Source of the DNA: CALMEH01 sp031409875
GTDB taxonomy: Bacteria > Acidobacteriota > Blastocatellia > Pyrinomonadales > Pyrinomonadaceae
Assembly: GCA_031409875.1 (NCBI GenBank)
Contig: JANNYB010000133.1
Span: forward strand, 5,742-69,741
Reading direction: 5' to 3'
DNA: 64,000 bases
Positions 9,879-18,823 of this stretch are shown here, piece after piece. Each line of letters begins with the position of its first letter. The first letter of the stretch is position 1. Position numbers and translations under genes: made by a program. Below the pieces are notes generated by a model. The model had not been told where the DNA came from. It was given only the letters and a program-made list of their open reading frames with translations, and made no database searches.

Positions 9879-12380
9879 CTATTGTTTCAATTCTGCTATT
9901 GTAGCACCGTTTCCGCCTTGGTTTGAGGGCGCGAAGGAGAATTTGGAAATGTGCGGATGTCCTTTTAAGAAATGATGGACGAAGTTTTTTAACGCGCCGG
10001 TGCCGAAGCCGTGAATGATGCGGACGCGAGGCAGTTGGGCGATGTAGGCTTCGTCTAAAAAGCGGTCAATTTCGTATTCGGCTTCGGCGGTTGTGTGTCC
10101 GATTAGGTTTAATTCGGCGTTTGCGTCTTCGGTGTCGAGTTGTAAATTTGAATCTTTCGCTTGATTTTGCAAAGTTTCCAAACGGTTTTCTTTTGGTTTT
10201 TCGTGAGTTTCGACGGCTTGCAGATTTGATAATTTCTCGCGCAGACGCATTGCGCCAACGAGAACTTCCGCCATTTCTTTGTCAATTTTTTCGACTTTTC
10301 CGACACCGAAATTTGTCAGAACTTTTGAGCCGATTGCGATTGGTTTATTGGTTTGTTCGATGTTCGTTGGGGAATTTAGCTGATTGCTATTAGCTGATAG
10401 CTTTTGGCTGTTTTGTGGATTTTGGACTTTTGAAAGAACGGCGCGATTGAGTTCAGCCTTTCGTGCGAGTCGCTCTTTTTCGAGTTTGGTTTTTAACGCT
10501 TTGTCTTCGATGGTGTTGATAAAAGCGCGAGATTGGCGTTCAAATTCTTCGATTGTTTGGGCAAGTTCGCGCTCAAATTGCTTTTGGCGTTCACGTTCTT
10601 TTTTGCCGGCTTCGATGTCGAGTCTGGCGTATTTCATTGCGACAACTTCGCGTTCATCTTCGAGTGCAACGCGCAAATCGGTCGCAATTGTTGTTTCGGT
10701 TTGCAATTTTTTGAGATAATTTTCAGCTTCTTGCGATGAAATATCAAGATTTTTTCGTGCGATTTCAATCACATCATCACGAATTCCAAAACGTCGTGCA
10801 ATCTCGATTCCGCTTGATGCACCGGCAAGTCCGACAAGTAATTTATATGTCGGTTGCAGAGTTTTTTCGTTAAATTCGACGCTCGCATTGATGACATTTT
10901 CATCGTTCGCAGCATAAATTTTTAATCCGCGATAATGTGTCGAAGCAATAACTTGTGCGCCGCAATTTCGGCGGAAAAAATCAACAATCGCCACGCCCAA
11001 AGCCGAACCTTCTTCGGGATCAGTTCCGGTGCCGACTTCGTCCAATAAAACGAGCGAAGGCGCGGAACATTCGCGCATCATTTCGGCGATATTTGAAATA
11101 TGCGAGCTAAAAGTCGAAAGATTCGCGCTCAAAGATTGATGATCGCCGATGTCTGCGAGAACCGATTTGTAAAAGGGAATTTTCGCCTCCCGCGCTGGCA
11201 CAGGCAAACCTGAAATTGCCATTAAACTCAGCAATCCGGCAGTTTTCATCACGACAGTTTTGCCGCCCGCGTTTGCGCCGGAAATTATCATTACGGATTT
11301 TTGTTTGGTTAATTTGAAAGATGTCGGAACGATGTCAGAACCGCCTGCGGTAGCGGGTGGTTGAAGTTTAGCGGTTGGGATGTTTGCCGATGATTCAGAC
11401 CGTTGAGTTAAACCGCCCGCTACCGCAGGCGGTTCTGACTTTCGCAAGTTTTCCTCAAGTAATGGATGCCGCGCATCAATCAAATCTAATGTTTCATCGT
11501 CGGAAATTGTCGGCACAATCGCTTTGAAACTTCGCGCAAATTCGACTTTGGCTTTGATAAAATCGAGTTCCGTAACGGCTTCGACCGCCGCTTCGATTGC
11601 CGGAAGTTGTTCGCGTAATTCTTCCGTTAAAGCGAATAAAATTCGGGCAATTTCACGTTCTTCTTTGCCTTTGAGATTTTGCAGTTCGTTGTTCGCTTCG
11701 ATGACTTCGAGCGGTTCGATGAAAACCGTTGCGCCGCTCGATGAAAAACCGTGCGCCACGCCACCGACTTTGCCGCGAAAATCGGATTTTACCGGAATGA
11801 CATAACGCTCGTTTCGTTGCGTAACAATCGCATCTTGAATTGCGTCGCCTGCGTTTCGCATCGTGCTTTCGAGAGCTTTTTGCAATCGTCCGCGCTGATT
11901 GTTTATTTCGCGTCTTAATCTTGCAAGTTCAGGCGAAGCCGAATCGTCAATTTCGCCGCTCGGCAGAAGTTTTTTGTTGATTTTATCAATTGCCGCAAAA
12001 AGCGTCGGCGGAATATTTTCGACAATTTCCCACAAAACCGGCGCAAATTCTTTTTCGGGCGAAATTGCCGAACGCGCAAAAAGTGCTTGATTGCAAACTC
12101 GCGTCAGTTCGAGCAAAATTATCGGTTCGAGCGTCGCGTTTTTGATTCGCAAAATCGCTATCGCATCGCTTGGGTCTTCGAGTCCGCTAAATGACCACGA
12201 AACTTGTTTTACTTCATTGAGCAAAATTGTTTCCGCGATTGCCTTTAAATCTTTTTCGAGTTCGAGCCGCGAATGAACGGGCGCGAGATTTTCAAGCCGC
12301 GATTTGCCCGTCGGCGTTTGTGCAAAACGCGCAATGAGTCGGCAAAGTTTTTCGTATTCGAGAGTGTTTAATGATTGCAT
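9879..12380 (-). CDS. mutS2: Endonuclease MutS2 (recombination/ribosome-rescue ATPase with Smr domain)
   Basis: A 833-residue protein from ATG 12380. A longer frame to 12416 has no better start. The N-terminal MutS-core helices lead to the ABC-type ATPase domain with Walker A GANAGGKTV and Walker B LVLLDEVGTGTDPEEG. A long coiled coil follows (about 510-640). The C-terminal Smr nuclease domain reads ELNLIGHTTAEAE and RIIHGFGTGAL. MutS2 suppresses homologous recombination and acts on collided ribosomes in studied bacteria. Unusually, about 35 residues just before the ATPase domain (EPPAVAGGL...PPATAGGSD) are encoded by a palindromic repeat element inserted in frame. Confidence 0.95.
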   Translation of the reverse strand: MQSLNTLEYEKLCRLIARFAQTPTGKSRLENLAPVHSRLELEKDLKAIAETILLNEVKQVSWSFSGLEDPSDAIAILRIKNATLEPIILLELTRVCNQALFARSAISPEKEFAPVLWEIVENIPPTLFAAIDKINKKLLPSGEIDDSASPELARLRREINNQRGRLQKALESTMRNAGDAIQDAIVTQRNERYVIPVKSDFRGKVGGVAHGFSSSGATVFIEPLEVIEANNELQNLKGKEEREIARILFALTEELREQLPAIEAAVEAVTELDFIKAKVEFARSFKAIVPTISDDETLDLIDARHPLLEENLRKSEPPAVAGGLTQRSESSANIPTAKLQPPATAGGSDIVPTSFKLTKQKSVMIISGANAGGKTVVMKTAGLLSLMAISGLPVPAREAKIPFYKSVLADIGDHQSLSANLSTFSSHISNIAEMMRECSAPSLVLLDEVGTGTDPEEGSALGVAIVDFFRRNCGAQVIASTHYRGLKIYAANDENVINASVEFNEKTLQPTYKLLVGLAGASSGIEIARRFGIRDDVIEIARKNLDISSQEAENYLKKLQTETTIATDLRVALEDEREVVAMKYARLDIEAGKKERERQKQFERELAQTIEEFERQSRAFINTIEDKALKTKLEKERLARKAELNRAVLSKVQNPQNSQKLSANSNQLNSPTNIEQTNKPIAIGSKVLTNFGVGKVEKIDKEMAEVLVGAMRLREKLSNLQAVETHEKPKENRLETLQNQAKDSNLQLDTEDANAELNLIGHTTAEAEYEIDRFLDEAYIAQLPRVRIIHGFGTGALKNFVHHFLKGHPHISKFSFAPSNQGGNGATIAELKQ
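11335..11438. repeat. Palindromic element inserted in frame in mutS2
   Basis: Two 28-base arms (11335-11362 and 11411-11438) match as inverted repeats with one mismatch; the core is CCGCCTGCGGTAGCGGG. The loop is about 48 bases. Read on the minus strand it encodes a Pro/Ala/Gly-rich stretch in MutS2. No target duplication is evident. Confidence 0.9.
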
Positions 12381-12411
12381 AAATTTGTTAGTGGTTAGTT
12401 GCAAAGACAAA

Positions 12412-12436
12412 AGCAACGAACAACGAACAACGAACT
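12412..12436. repeat. Heptanucleotide tandem tract (AACGAAC)n
   Basis: About three copies of the 7-base unit AACGAAC occur just upstream of mutS2. This is one of many unrelated 7-base tandem tracts in the window. Confidence 0.75.
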
Positions 12437-12439
12437 AGC

Positions 12440-12745
12440 CTAATTTTCATCAATTTTCATAAAATGCCGCCGCAGTTCTTCGATGCCGCCGGGAACGATT
12501 TCGGCTTTGATTTCTTCATCTGTCGCGTCCATTTCTTTGGCGGCGCAGTTCATACAAAACGGAATCAAATCTTTGCGCGTCCGCAAGGCATTTTGCCCTG
12601 AAACCGAAACCCAAACGGCGGTTTTGCATTGATGACAATTGGCGCGAATACTGCCATAAACCGGGCGCGTTCCTCCGTCGGCAGGCACGCAAACCAACAT
12701 ATCAATATCTTCATCTTCCGGCAGTTTGTTTCCTAAAATATTCAT
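12440..12745 (-). CDS. Small zinc-ribbon-like protein of unknown function
   Basis: A 101-residue protein from ATG 12745. Two CxxC pairs (NCHQCKT and FCMNCAA), about 27 residues apart, suggest a structural zinc site. The rest is charged, and the C-terminus is helical (EELRRHFMKIDEN). It precedes mutS2 on the same strand. No family function is recognised. Confidence 0.72.
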   Translation of the reverse strand: MNILGNKLPEDEDIDMLVCVPADGGTRPVYGSIRANCHQCKTAVWVSVSGQNALRTRKDLIPFCMNCAAKEMDATDEEIKAEIVPGGIEELRRHFMKIDEN

Positions 12746-13034
12746 ATTTTTTTACTAAAACTTTCGTTGGCAATTTCGGCGTGAAGTTTCGGCATTTGCC
12801 TAAAAAGGCGAATGAAGTTATATTTTCAAAGCATCCCTAAATTATTTGAAAACTCCTAAACGATAACATTAACCGCTTCGGCTGTATTATAAGCCAACAC
12901 TTTAAACAAATTTGTTAATTACAAAACTTATTTGACTAATAAATCAGCGGTTGGCGATAAATCGCGTGTTATCACAAAAAATCCCAATAGTTGTAAAAAT
13001 CAACTTTAAATATACTATCACCGAGCCGGAAAAA

Positions 13035-13371
13035 ATGCGCTTTTATATTTGGCAAATTTTGCTTGTTCTGGTATTTGTTTTTGCCGTCAAAGCTGAGCAA
13101 AACGACCAGAATTTTTTGCAAACTCAATGGACGACCGAAAACGGTTTATCCAACGATTATGTCCGCGATATTTACGAATGATGCGGACGGCACGATTTGG
13201 ATCGGCACTTACGGCGGCGGATTAAATCGTCTGCGCGACGGAAACATTACGCATATTACGACCAAAGACGGACTTTTCGACGACATCGTTTCGCGGATTC
13301 TGGTTGATGACGACGATAATTTTTGGATGCTCGGCAATCGCGGAATTTTTTCCGTTAATCGTCAAATACTC
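13035..13371 (+). pseudogene. Truncated Reg_prop (two-component propeller) sensor remnant
   Basis: From ATG 13035 there is a signal peptide (MRFYIWQILLVLVFVFAVKA). Two to three Reg_prop propeller repeats follow, with the signatures WTTENGLSNDYVRDIYE, DADGTIWIGTYGGGLNRL and TKDGLFDDIVSRIL. One extra base near 13179 shifts the frame between repeats 1 and 2. The gene stops where the element at 13371-13587 begins, and nothing resembling the missing propeller, kinase or cyclase domains follows. It is a remnant of a large membrane sensor gene. Confidence 0.72.
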
Positions 13372-13587
13372 ATTACTGAGCGGCATAGAAATTGCGCGGC
13401 ACAAAAAAAAGAAAATTTGCCCGCGAATTAACGCGAATTAACGCGAATAAAAACCAATGCGGGCAGATTCTCTCACGACAATTTTAAGAAAAGAAAAATA
13501 TTCGCGCCAATTCGCGTTTATTCGCGGGCAAAAAATCTTAAAATAATCTTTTTTTGCGGTTAGCAATAACTGTGCCGCTCAGTAATG
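13371..13587. mobile_element. MITE-like element ending the Reg_prop remnant
   Basis: Terminal inverted repeats CATTACTGAGCGGCA (13371-13385) and TGCCGCTCAGTAATG (13573-13587) bound 217 bases. A second inner inverted repeat is built of GCGAATTAACGCGAATTAAC and its counterpart ATTCGCGTTTATTCGCGGGC. No open reading frame fills it, so it is non-autonomous. No clear target duplication is seen. Confidence 0.8.
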
Positions 13588-13634
13588 ATGTAATCTGTAA
13601 TTTGTAAAAAAAACTTAATTACAGACTGCTCAAA

Positions 13635-14024
13635 TTATTTTAAAAATTTCTCGCGGATTTCGGGTGTCGGAAGCATACACGCATCTTGTTTTCCGAACAG
13701 ACGATAGCGGTATTTTGCAAAAAGTTTGTAGAAAAAATCTCGAATCGGACGCGGAATGATTATAAAAGCATAAAACATCGCCCAAATGCCGCCCAAACCT
13801 TTAGCAATTTTCAACGCCGCAGTCGAATGCGTAAAAACTTTTTCTTCTTCAATCAAAACCACCGAATCAACATCGCTCAAACCAAATTTATCAATATATT
13901 TCTGTCCGATTTCCGATTGCAAAGGCGCAAATTTAAAGAGATTTTTCTTATCGCGCCCGATGATGAAATTGATCGAACCGTTACAAAAATTACACACGCC
14001 GTCGAATAAAATAATCGCGCTCAT
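13635..14024 (-). CDS. DCC-family thiol-disulfide oxidoreductase-like protein (DUF393)
   Basis: A 129-residue protein with the diagnostic N-terminal motif FDGVCNFCN, a thioredoxin-like CxxC. It continues with the family features FAPLQSEIGQKY, a central SVVLIEEE strand, HSTAALKIAKGLGG and RYRLFGKQDAC. The DUF393/YuxK family is predicted to be a redox protein, but its substrates are not known. It is a single minus-strand gene beside mobile debris. Confidence 0.88.
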   Translation of the reverse strand: MSAIILFDGVCNFCNGSINFIIGRDKKNLFKFAPLQSEIGQKYIDKFGLSDVDSVVLIEEEKVFTHSTAALKIAKGLGGIWAMFYAFIIIPRPIRDFFYKLFAKYRYRLFGKQDACMLPTPEIREKFLK

Positions 14025-14060
14025 AAATTTGAGTTTATTTAATTTTGCCGAAAAAGTCTT

Positions 14061-14195
14061 GCAGGCAGAAGGCAGAAGGCAGAAAACAGAAAACAGAAAA
14101 CAGAAAACAGAAAACAGAAAACAGAAAACAGCAATCCTCAGAGATATTTGTTAGCTGAAAGTTGCTGATTTCTGACTTCTGCCTTCTGTCTTCTA
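14061..14195. repeat. Heptanucleotide tract (CAGAAAA)n with partly complementary second tract
   Basis: Units of CAGAAGG (two) then CAGAAAA (about seven) run through 14061-14132. A partly complementary CTTCTG-rich tract occupies 14169-14195, so the region can fold. It fills the gap before the amidohydrolase operon. Confidence 0.8.
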
Positions 14196-14283
14196 AAATA
14201 GTTTTTGCATTTTGAAACCATTTCCGCTATCTTTCCGTAAAGTATCTTAAAGCAGTTCTGATTTTATTTTTCCGCTAAAATTT

Positions 14284-15903
14284 ATGAAAATTCGGATTTT
14301 TTTATTCGCTTTTTTAGCGATAATTTTGTATTCCGTTTCGTTTGCCGAGGCGCAAACACGGCTCGAAACTTTTGCGCTGACAAACGCGCAAATTGTAACG
14401 GTTTCGGGCGCAACGATTGCGAAAGGCACGATTGTTATCCGCGACGGATTGATTGAAGCCGTCGGCGAAACGGTGAAAATTCCGTCAGATGCGCGGGTGA
14501 TTGACGCAAGCGGTTTGACGATTTATCCCGGACTTTTTGACGCAAACACCGCGCTCGGAATTCAGCCGCGAACTCCACAAACGGCGCAAACCACGCAAGT
14601 CGCGCCATCAAATTCAAATTTTCCCGATGGCATAAGACCTGAAGAATCAGTTGTTTCGCAATTAAAAGCGGGCGATGTGCAGTTTGAAAATAACCGTAAT
14701 GCCGGATTTACGACTGCGCTGACCGTTTCGCGCGAAGGCGTTTTTAACGGGCAATCGGCGATTATTAATTTGTCGGGAAATTCGGTTTCGGAAATGATTG
14801 TTCGTGCGCCTTTTGCACAACATTTTACGTTCACGATAGCTCGCGGCGGCGTTTATCCGACTTCGTTGATGGGAACGATTTCCGCGCTTCGACAGATGCT
14901 TTTCGACGCGAAAAGATTAGACGAAATGCGGAAAAATTACGAAAAAAATCCGCGTGGAATGAAACGCCCCGAAGCCGATGCTTCGCTTGATGCGCTGATT
15001 CCGGTCGTCAACGGCACGATGCCGATGGTTTTTAATGCGAATAGCGAGATCGAAATTATCCGCGCATTAGATTTGGCGAAAGAATTTAATTTAAAAGCGA
15101 TAATTTCCGGCGGTTTTGAAGCGTGGAAAGTTGCTGACAGATTGAAAAAACAAGACGTTCCGGTTCTGCTTTCGCTGAATTTTCCGAAACGCACGACAGC
15201 GGCTTCAAACGAAGCTGATGCCGAACCGCTCGAACTTTTGCGGCTTCGCGCCGAAATTCCGAAAGGTGCGTCAAGATTAGCAACGGCGGGCGTGAAATTC
15301 GCTTTTCAATCGGGTGGAATGACGAGTTTGAACGATTTTTTGACGAATGCCGGAAAAGCCGTCGAAAACGGTTTGGACAAAGGTGCGGCAATTCGTGCGA
15401 TGACTTTGAGCGCGGCGGAAATTTTCGGCGTTGACAATCGTTTAGGTTCGATTGAAGCCGGAAAAATCGCTAATCTCGCAGTCGTGCGCGGCGATATTTT
15501 TTCAAAAGACCGAGCATTTACACACATTTTTGTTGACGGTAAATTGTTCGAGCAAAAAGAAAGACCGAAAGTTCCGACGACGACAACGACAAACACGAAT
15601 TTCGCAAATGTCGGCGGAAATTACAATTTTACGATTGAAATTCCGGGGCAAGCTCTCACGGGAACACTGAATTTAGTTCAGCAAGGCGCGGTGCTAACCG
15701 GAACGATGCAATCGCAACTCGGCACATCACCAATCAAAGACGGCAAAGCGACGGCAGACGGTTTCAGTTTTTCGTCAACGGTTGAGTTTGGCGGCTCGAC
15801 GATTGATATAAACGTCAACGCTAAAAGTTCGGGAAACGGGTTTACAGGAACACTTGATTCGCCGCAAGGTGCGGTGCCAATTTCGGGAACGAAGATTCCG
15901 TAA
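14284..15903 (+). CDS. Secreted amidohydrolase-like protein lacking the metal-binding His pair
   Basis: A 539-residue protein with signal peptide (1-23, ending FAEAQ) and the imidazolonepropionase-like amidohydrolase fold. Family strands are clear (LTNAQIVTVSGATIAKGTIV, DASGLTIYPGLFD). However, the first metal motif, normally HxH after PGxID, reads FDANTALG, and the later His is replaced (IISGGFEAWKV). The C-terminus (about 435-539) adds a small beta domain (LTGTLNLVQQGAVLTGTM). It is the first of three paralogues in an operon, and only the second keeps the metal ligands. It may be non-catalytic or have a different site. Confidence 0.85.
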   Translation: MKIRIFLFAFLAIILYSVSFAEAQTRLETFALTNAQIVTVSGATIAKGTIVIRDGLIEAVGETVKIPSDARVIDASGLTIYPGLFDANTALGIQPRTPQTAQTTQVAPSNSNFPDGIRPEESVVSQLKAGDVQFENNRNAGFTTALTVSREGVFNGQSAIINLSGNSVSEMIVRAPFAQHFTFTIARGGVYPTSLMGTISALRQMLFDAKRLDEMRKNYEKNPRGMKRPEADASLDALIPVVNGTMPMVFNANSEIEIIRALDLAKEFNLKAIISGGFEAWKVADRLKKQDVPVLLSLNFPKRTTAASNEADAEPLELLRLRAEIPKGASRLATAGVKFAFQSGGMTSLNDFLTNAGKAVENGLDKGAAIRAMTLSAAEIFGVDNRLGSIEAGKIANLAVVRGDIFSKDRAFTHIFVDGKLFEQKERPKVPTTTTTNTNFANVGGNYNFTIEIPGQALTGTLNLVQQGAVLTGTMQSQLGTSPIKDGKATADGFSFSSTVEFGGSTIDINVNAKSSGNGFTGTLDSPQGAVPISGTKIP

Positions 15904-15934
15904 GTAAAAAGTAAAAAATAAAAAATAAAAAATT

Positions 15935-17326
15935 ATGAGAAGAGCAATAGTTTTTCTGTTAATAATTTCGATAATTCAGTTTTCGCCGACTTTGATTTTC
16001 GCGCAGTCGAAAACCGAAGTTTTGATTCGTAACGCGACGGTTTTGACTGCCGCGAAAGGCACGTTGGAAAATACGGATATTTTGATTCAAAACGGCAAAA
16101 TTGCAAAAATCGGAAAGAATTTGAAAGCGTCGTCAAACGCGCAAATCATTGATGCGACGGGTAAATTCGTTTCGCCGGGAATCATTGATTGTCATTCGCA
16201 CACGATGATGGACGCGGTCAACGAATTTTCGTTTTCGGTAACTTCGATGACGCGCATCCGCGATGTTTTGAATCCGAAAGATATTTCGATTTATCGCGCA
16301 CTTGCCGGCGGCGTTACGGCGGCAAATCTGCTTCACGGTTCGGCAAATGCTATCGGCGGACAAAATTCGACGGTGAAATTTAAATACGGTCGGCAGGTTG
16401 AAGATTTTGTCGTGGCAGACGCGCCGCAAGGTATAAAATTTGCGCTTGGCGAAAACCCGAAACGGACGAATTTTCAGCCGCAACCGGGACAAACTTTTCG
16501 TTATCCGCGCACGCGAATGGGCGTGATGGAAACGATTCGAGATGCTTTCACACGCGCCCGCGATTATAAAAAAGCTCTCGACGATTTTCGCGCCGGACGC
16601 ACGAAAACACAGCCGCGAAAAGACTTGGAACTCGAACCACTGATCGAAGTTTTGGAAGGCAAAAGATTGGTTCACGCGCACGGCTATCGTTCGGATGAAC
16701 ATTTGAATTTGATGCTTTTGGCGGACGAATTCGGCTTTAAAATCGCCACGCTTCAACACGGACTCGAAGCCTACAAAATCGCGCCGGAAATCGCTAAACA
16801 CGGCGCGGGCGTTTCGATTTTCACGGACAGTTGGGGTTATAAAATCGAAGCCTATGATTCGATTCCGTATAACGCCTATATTTTGTGGAAAAATGGAGTC
16901 GTTGTTTCGATAAATTCGGATTCGGACGAACGAATGCGAAGATTAAATCTCGACGCGGCAAAAGTGATGAAATACGGTGGCGTGCCGGAAGAAGATGCGT
17001 TGAAAATGATTACGTTGAATCCGGCAAAACAACTCGGAATTGACAAGCGCACAGGCTCAATTGAAGTTGGAAAAGATGCCGATATTGTGATTTGGTCGGA
17101 ACATCCGTTCAGCGTTTATGCAAAAGTCGAAACGACGATGATCGAAGGCGAAATTTATTTTGATAAAGCGAAAGATTTGATGATGCGCGAAGATTTGAAA
17201 AAAGAACGCGAAGCATTGGAAAAATTAGACATCAACCGCCCGCCCGGAACAGGCACAACGCAACCGCAAATCCCGCGCGAACGCAAGGCAGAACACTTGG
17301 ACGAAGCCGACGGAGGTGATAATTAA
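15935..17326 (+). CDS. Secreted metal-dependent amidohydrolase (intact active site)
   Basis: A 463-residue protein with signal peptide (ending LIFAQ). The catalytic HxH is present in GIIDCHSHTMMD. Further likely ligands are His in LVHAHGYRSD, His in TLQHGLEAYK and Asp in SINSDSDERM. This imidazolonepropionase-like group hydrolyses cyclic amides or dipeptide-like substrates; the substrate cannot be predicted here. It overlaps the next gene by one base (TAATG), and the GGAGGTGA site for that gene lies inside its 3' end. The gap from the first gene is a 7-base tandem tract. Confidence 0.88.
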   Translation: MRRAIVFLLIISIIQFSPTLIFAQSKTEVLIRNATVLTAAKGTLENTDILIQNGKIAKIGKNLKASSNAQIIDATGKFVSPGIIDCHSHTMMDAVNEFSFSVTSMTRIRDVLNPKDISIYRALAGGVTAANLLHGSANAIGGQNSTVKFKYGRQVEDFVVADAPQGIKFALGENPKRTNFQPQPGQTFRYPRTRMGVMETIRDAFTRARDYKKALDDFRAGRTKTQPRKDLELEPLIEVLEGKRLVHAHGYRSDEHLNLMLLADEFGFKIATLQHGLEAYKIAPEIAKHGAGVSIFTDSWGYKIEAYDSIPYNAYILWKNGVVVSINSDSDERMRRLNLDAAKVMKYGGVPEEDALKMITLNPAKQLGIDKRTGSIEVGKDADIVIWSEHPFSVYAKVETTMIEGEIYFDKAKDLMMREDLKKEREALEKLDINRPPGTGTTQPQIPRERKAEHLDEADGGDN

Positions 17327-18681
17327 TGATTTCAAATTTCAAATTTCAAATTTCAAATTTTTTATGCTGTGCGGTATTTCTACTGCTTACTGCTTACTGC
17401 TTACTGCTTACTGCCAACGCGCAAAGCGACGGTTCACAGCAAAATCTCAACGGACGAAGCGGAACTTTTGCGATAACGAATGCGCGAATCGTCACGGTTT
17501 CGGGCGCGGTGATTGAATCGGGAACGATTGTGATTAAAGACGGCAAAATCGAAGCCGTCGGCGCAAATGTGCAAATTCCTTCGGGTGCGGAACGTATTGA
17601 CGGCAAAGGATTAAGCGTTTTTCCCGGAATGATTGACGCGGGAACGAATATGGGTTTGTCGGAAATTTCGCTCGGCGTTTCGGCAACGGTTGACACGACG
17701 GAAGCGGGTGAATTAAACGCCAACGCCAAGGCAATCACCGCAATTCATCCGCACAGCGCACATATCAACGTAACGCGCGTCAACGGCATTACGACGGTGA
17801 TGAGTATGCCGACTGGCGGCATCGTTTCGGGGCAATCGGCGATTATTAATTTGATCGGTTCGACGCAAAGCGAAATGGCGATTGCGCCGACATTCGGACT
17901 CGTTATAAATTTTCCGCGCGTTTCGACTTTTGCAGGTTTCGGACAGCCGCAGATTGATTTTAACGAAGCTGTAAAACGCCGCGATTTGCGAATGGACGAT
18001 CTCAAAAAACTTTTCAAATCGGCGGAAAATTACTCGAAAATGTTAGAAGGTTACGCGAAAGATAAAACTTTGCCTGCGCCTGCGACGGATTTGAAATTGG
18101 AAGCAATGATTCCGTATATTCGCGGCGAAAAACCTGTAATTTTCACTGCCGAACGTGAACGCGACATTCGTGGCGTAGTTAAATTTGTTGAAGAAACGAA
18201 GGTTAAAGGAATTATTTTTGGCGGTCAAGACGCTTGGAAAGTTGCCGACGGTTTGAAGAAAAATAATATTTCGGTTATTTATACAAACATTTATAATCTG
18301 CCCGTGCAAAACGATGACGATTATGATTATCTGTTCAACGCGCCCGCGAAAATGGCAGCCGCCGGAATAACATTTTGCATTTCAACAGGCGACAGCGGAC
18401 CCGAAGTGCGCGATTTGCCGTATCAGGCAGGTTTGGCTTCGGCTTACGGTTTGTCAAAAGACGACGCGCTGAAATCGGTTACGCTTTATCCGGCGCAAAT
18501 TCTCGGCATTGCCGATAAAATGGGTTCGCTCGAAGCGGGAAAAATCGCCAATGTCGTAGTCGCGGACGGCGATATTTTGCAACCGCGCACGAACATCAAA
18601 TATCTGTTCATCAACGGACGAATGATGCCGTTGACGAGCCGACACACGGAACTTTTTGAGCAGTTTAAGGACAGAAAATAG
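17326..18681 (+). CDS. Secreted amidohydrolase-like protein lacking the metal-binding His pair
   Basis: A 451-residue third paralogue. Motifs ITNARIVTVSGAVIESG and FPGMIDAGTNMG show that HxH is lost. The later His position is Gly (IIFGGQDAWKV), as in the first gene, and the final acidic site region reads STGDSGPEV. A strong GGAGGTGA site precedes ATG 17326. The signal peptide itself is encoded by two heptanucleotide tracts (SNFKFQISNF and LLLTAYCLLLTA). The stop TAG merges with the start of a palindromic element (TAGTTTTGAG). Confidence 0.85.
   Translation: MISNFKFQISNFLCCAVFLLLTAYCLLLTANAQSDGSQQNLNGRSGTFAITNARIVTVSGAVIESGTIVIKDGKIEAVGANVQIPSGAERIDGKGLSVFPGMIDAGTNMGLSEISLGVSATVDTTEAGELNANAKAITAIHPHSAHINVTRVNGITTVMSMPTGGIVSGQSAIINLIGSTQSEMAIAPTFGLVINFPRVSTFAGFGQPQIDFNEAVKRRDLRMDDLKKLFKSAENYSKMLEGYAKDKTLPAPATDLKLEAMIPYIRGEKPVIFTAERERDIRGVVKFVEETKVKGIIFGGQDAWKVADGLKKNNISVIYTNIYNLPVQNDDDYDYLFNAPAKMAAAGITFCISTGDSGPEVRDLPYQAGLASAYGLSKDDALKSVTLYPAQILGIADKMGSLEAGKIANVVVADGDILQPRTNIKYLFINGRMMPLTSRHTELFEQFKDRK
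17334..17414. repeat. Two heptanucleotide tracts within a signal-peptide coding region
   Basis: About four units of ATTTCAA (17334-17361) and about five of TACTGCT (17381-17414) encode most of the amidohydrolase signal peptide. With a period of 7, three units encode a 7-residue period, so copy changes that are not multiples of three would shift the frame. Confidence 0.85.
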
Positions 18682-18823
18682 TTTTGAGTCCACGCTTTAG
18701 CGTGCAACCGCCAGCGAAGCGAAGCGGTTTTGGCGTTGATTAAGATTCAAGTTTATTTACGCAAAGCAACCGTTTCGCTTCGCTGACGGTTGCGGCACGC
18801 TGAAGCGTGGACTCAAAACTATT
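18678..18823. repeat. Palindromic element, AGTTTTGAGTCC family
   Basis: Ends AATAGTTTTGAGTCC and GGACTCAAAACTATT are perfect inverted repeats enclosing further arms (ACGCTTTAGCGTG, AACCGCCAGCGAAGCG). It lies between convergent genes, and each gene ends with the TAG at an element tip. It may act as a bidirectional terminator. Relatives lie at 38347-38430 and 48099-48235. Confidence 0.88.

Noticed and set aside
14061..14132. CRISPR-like short regular repeats
   Set aside because: The units are 7 bases with no spacers; this is a simple tandem tract.
16133..16801. 222-codon minus-strand open frame
   Set aside because: It lies antisense to the clear amidohydrolase gene and has the Arg/Phe-rich composition of a codon shadow.
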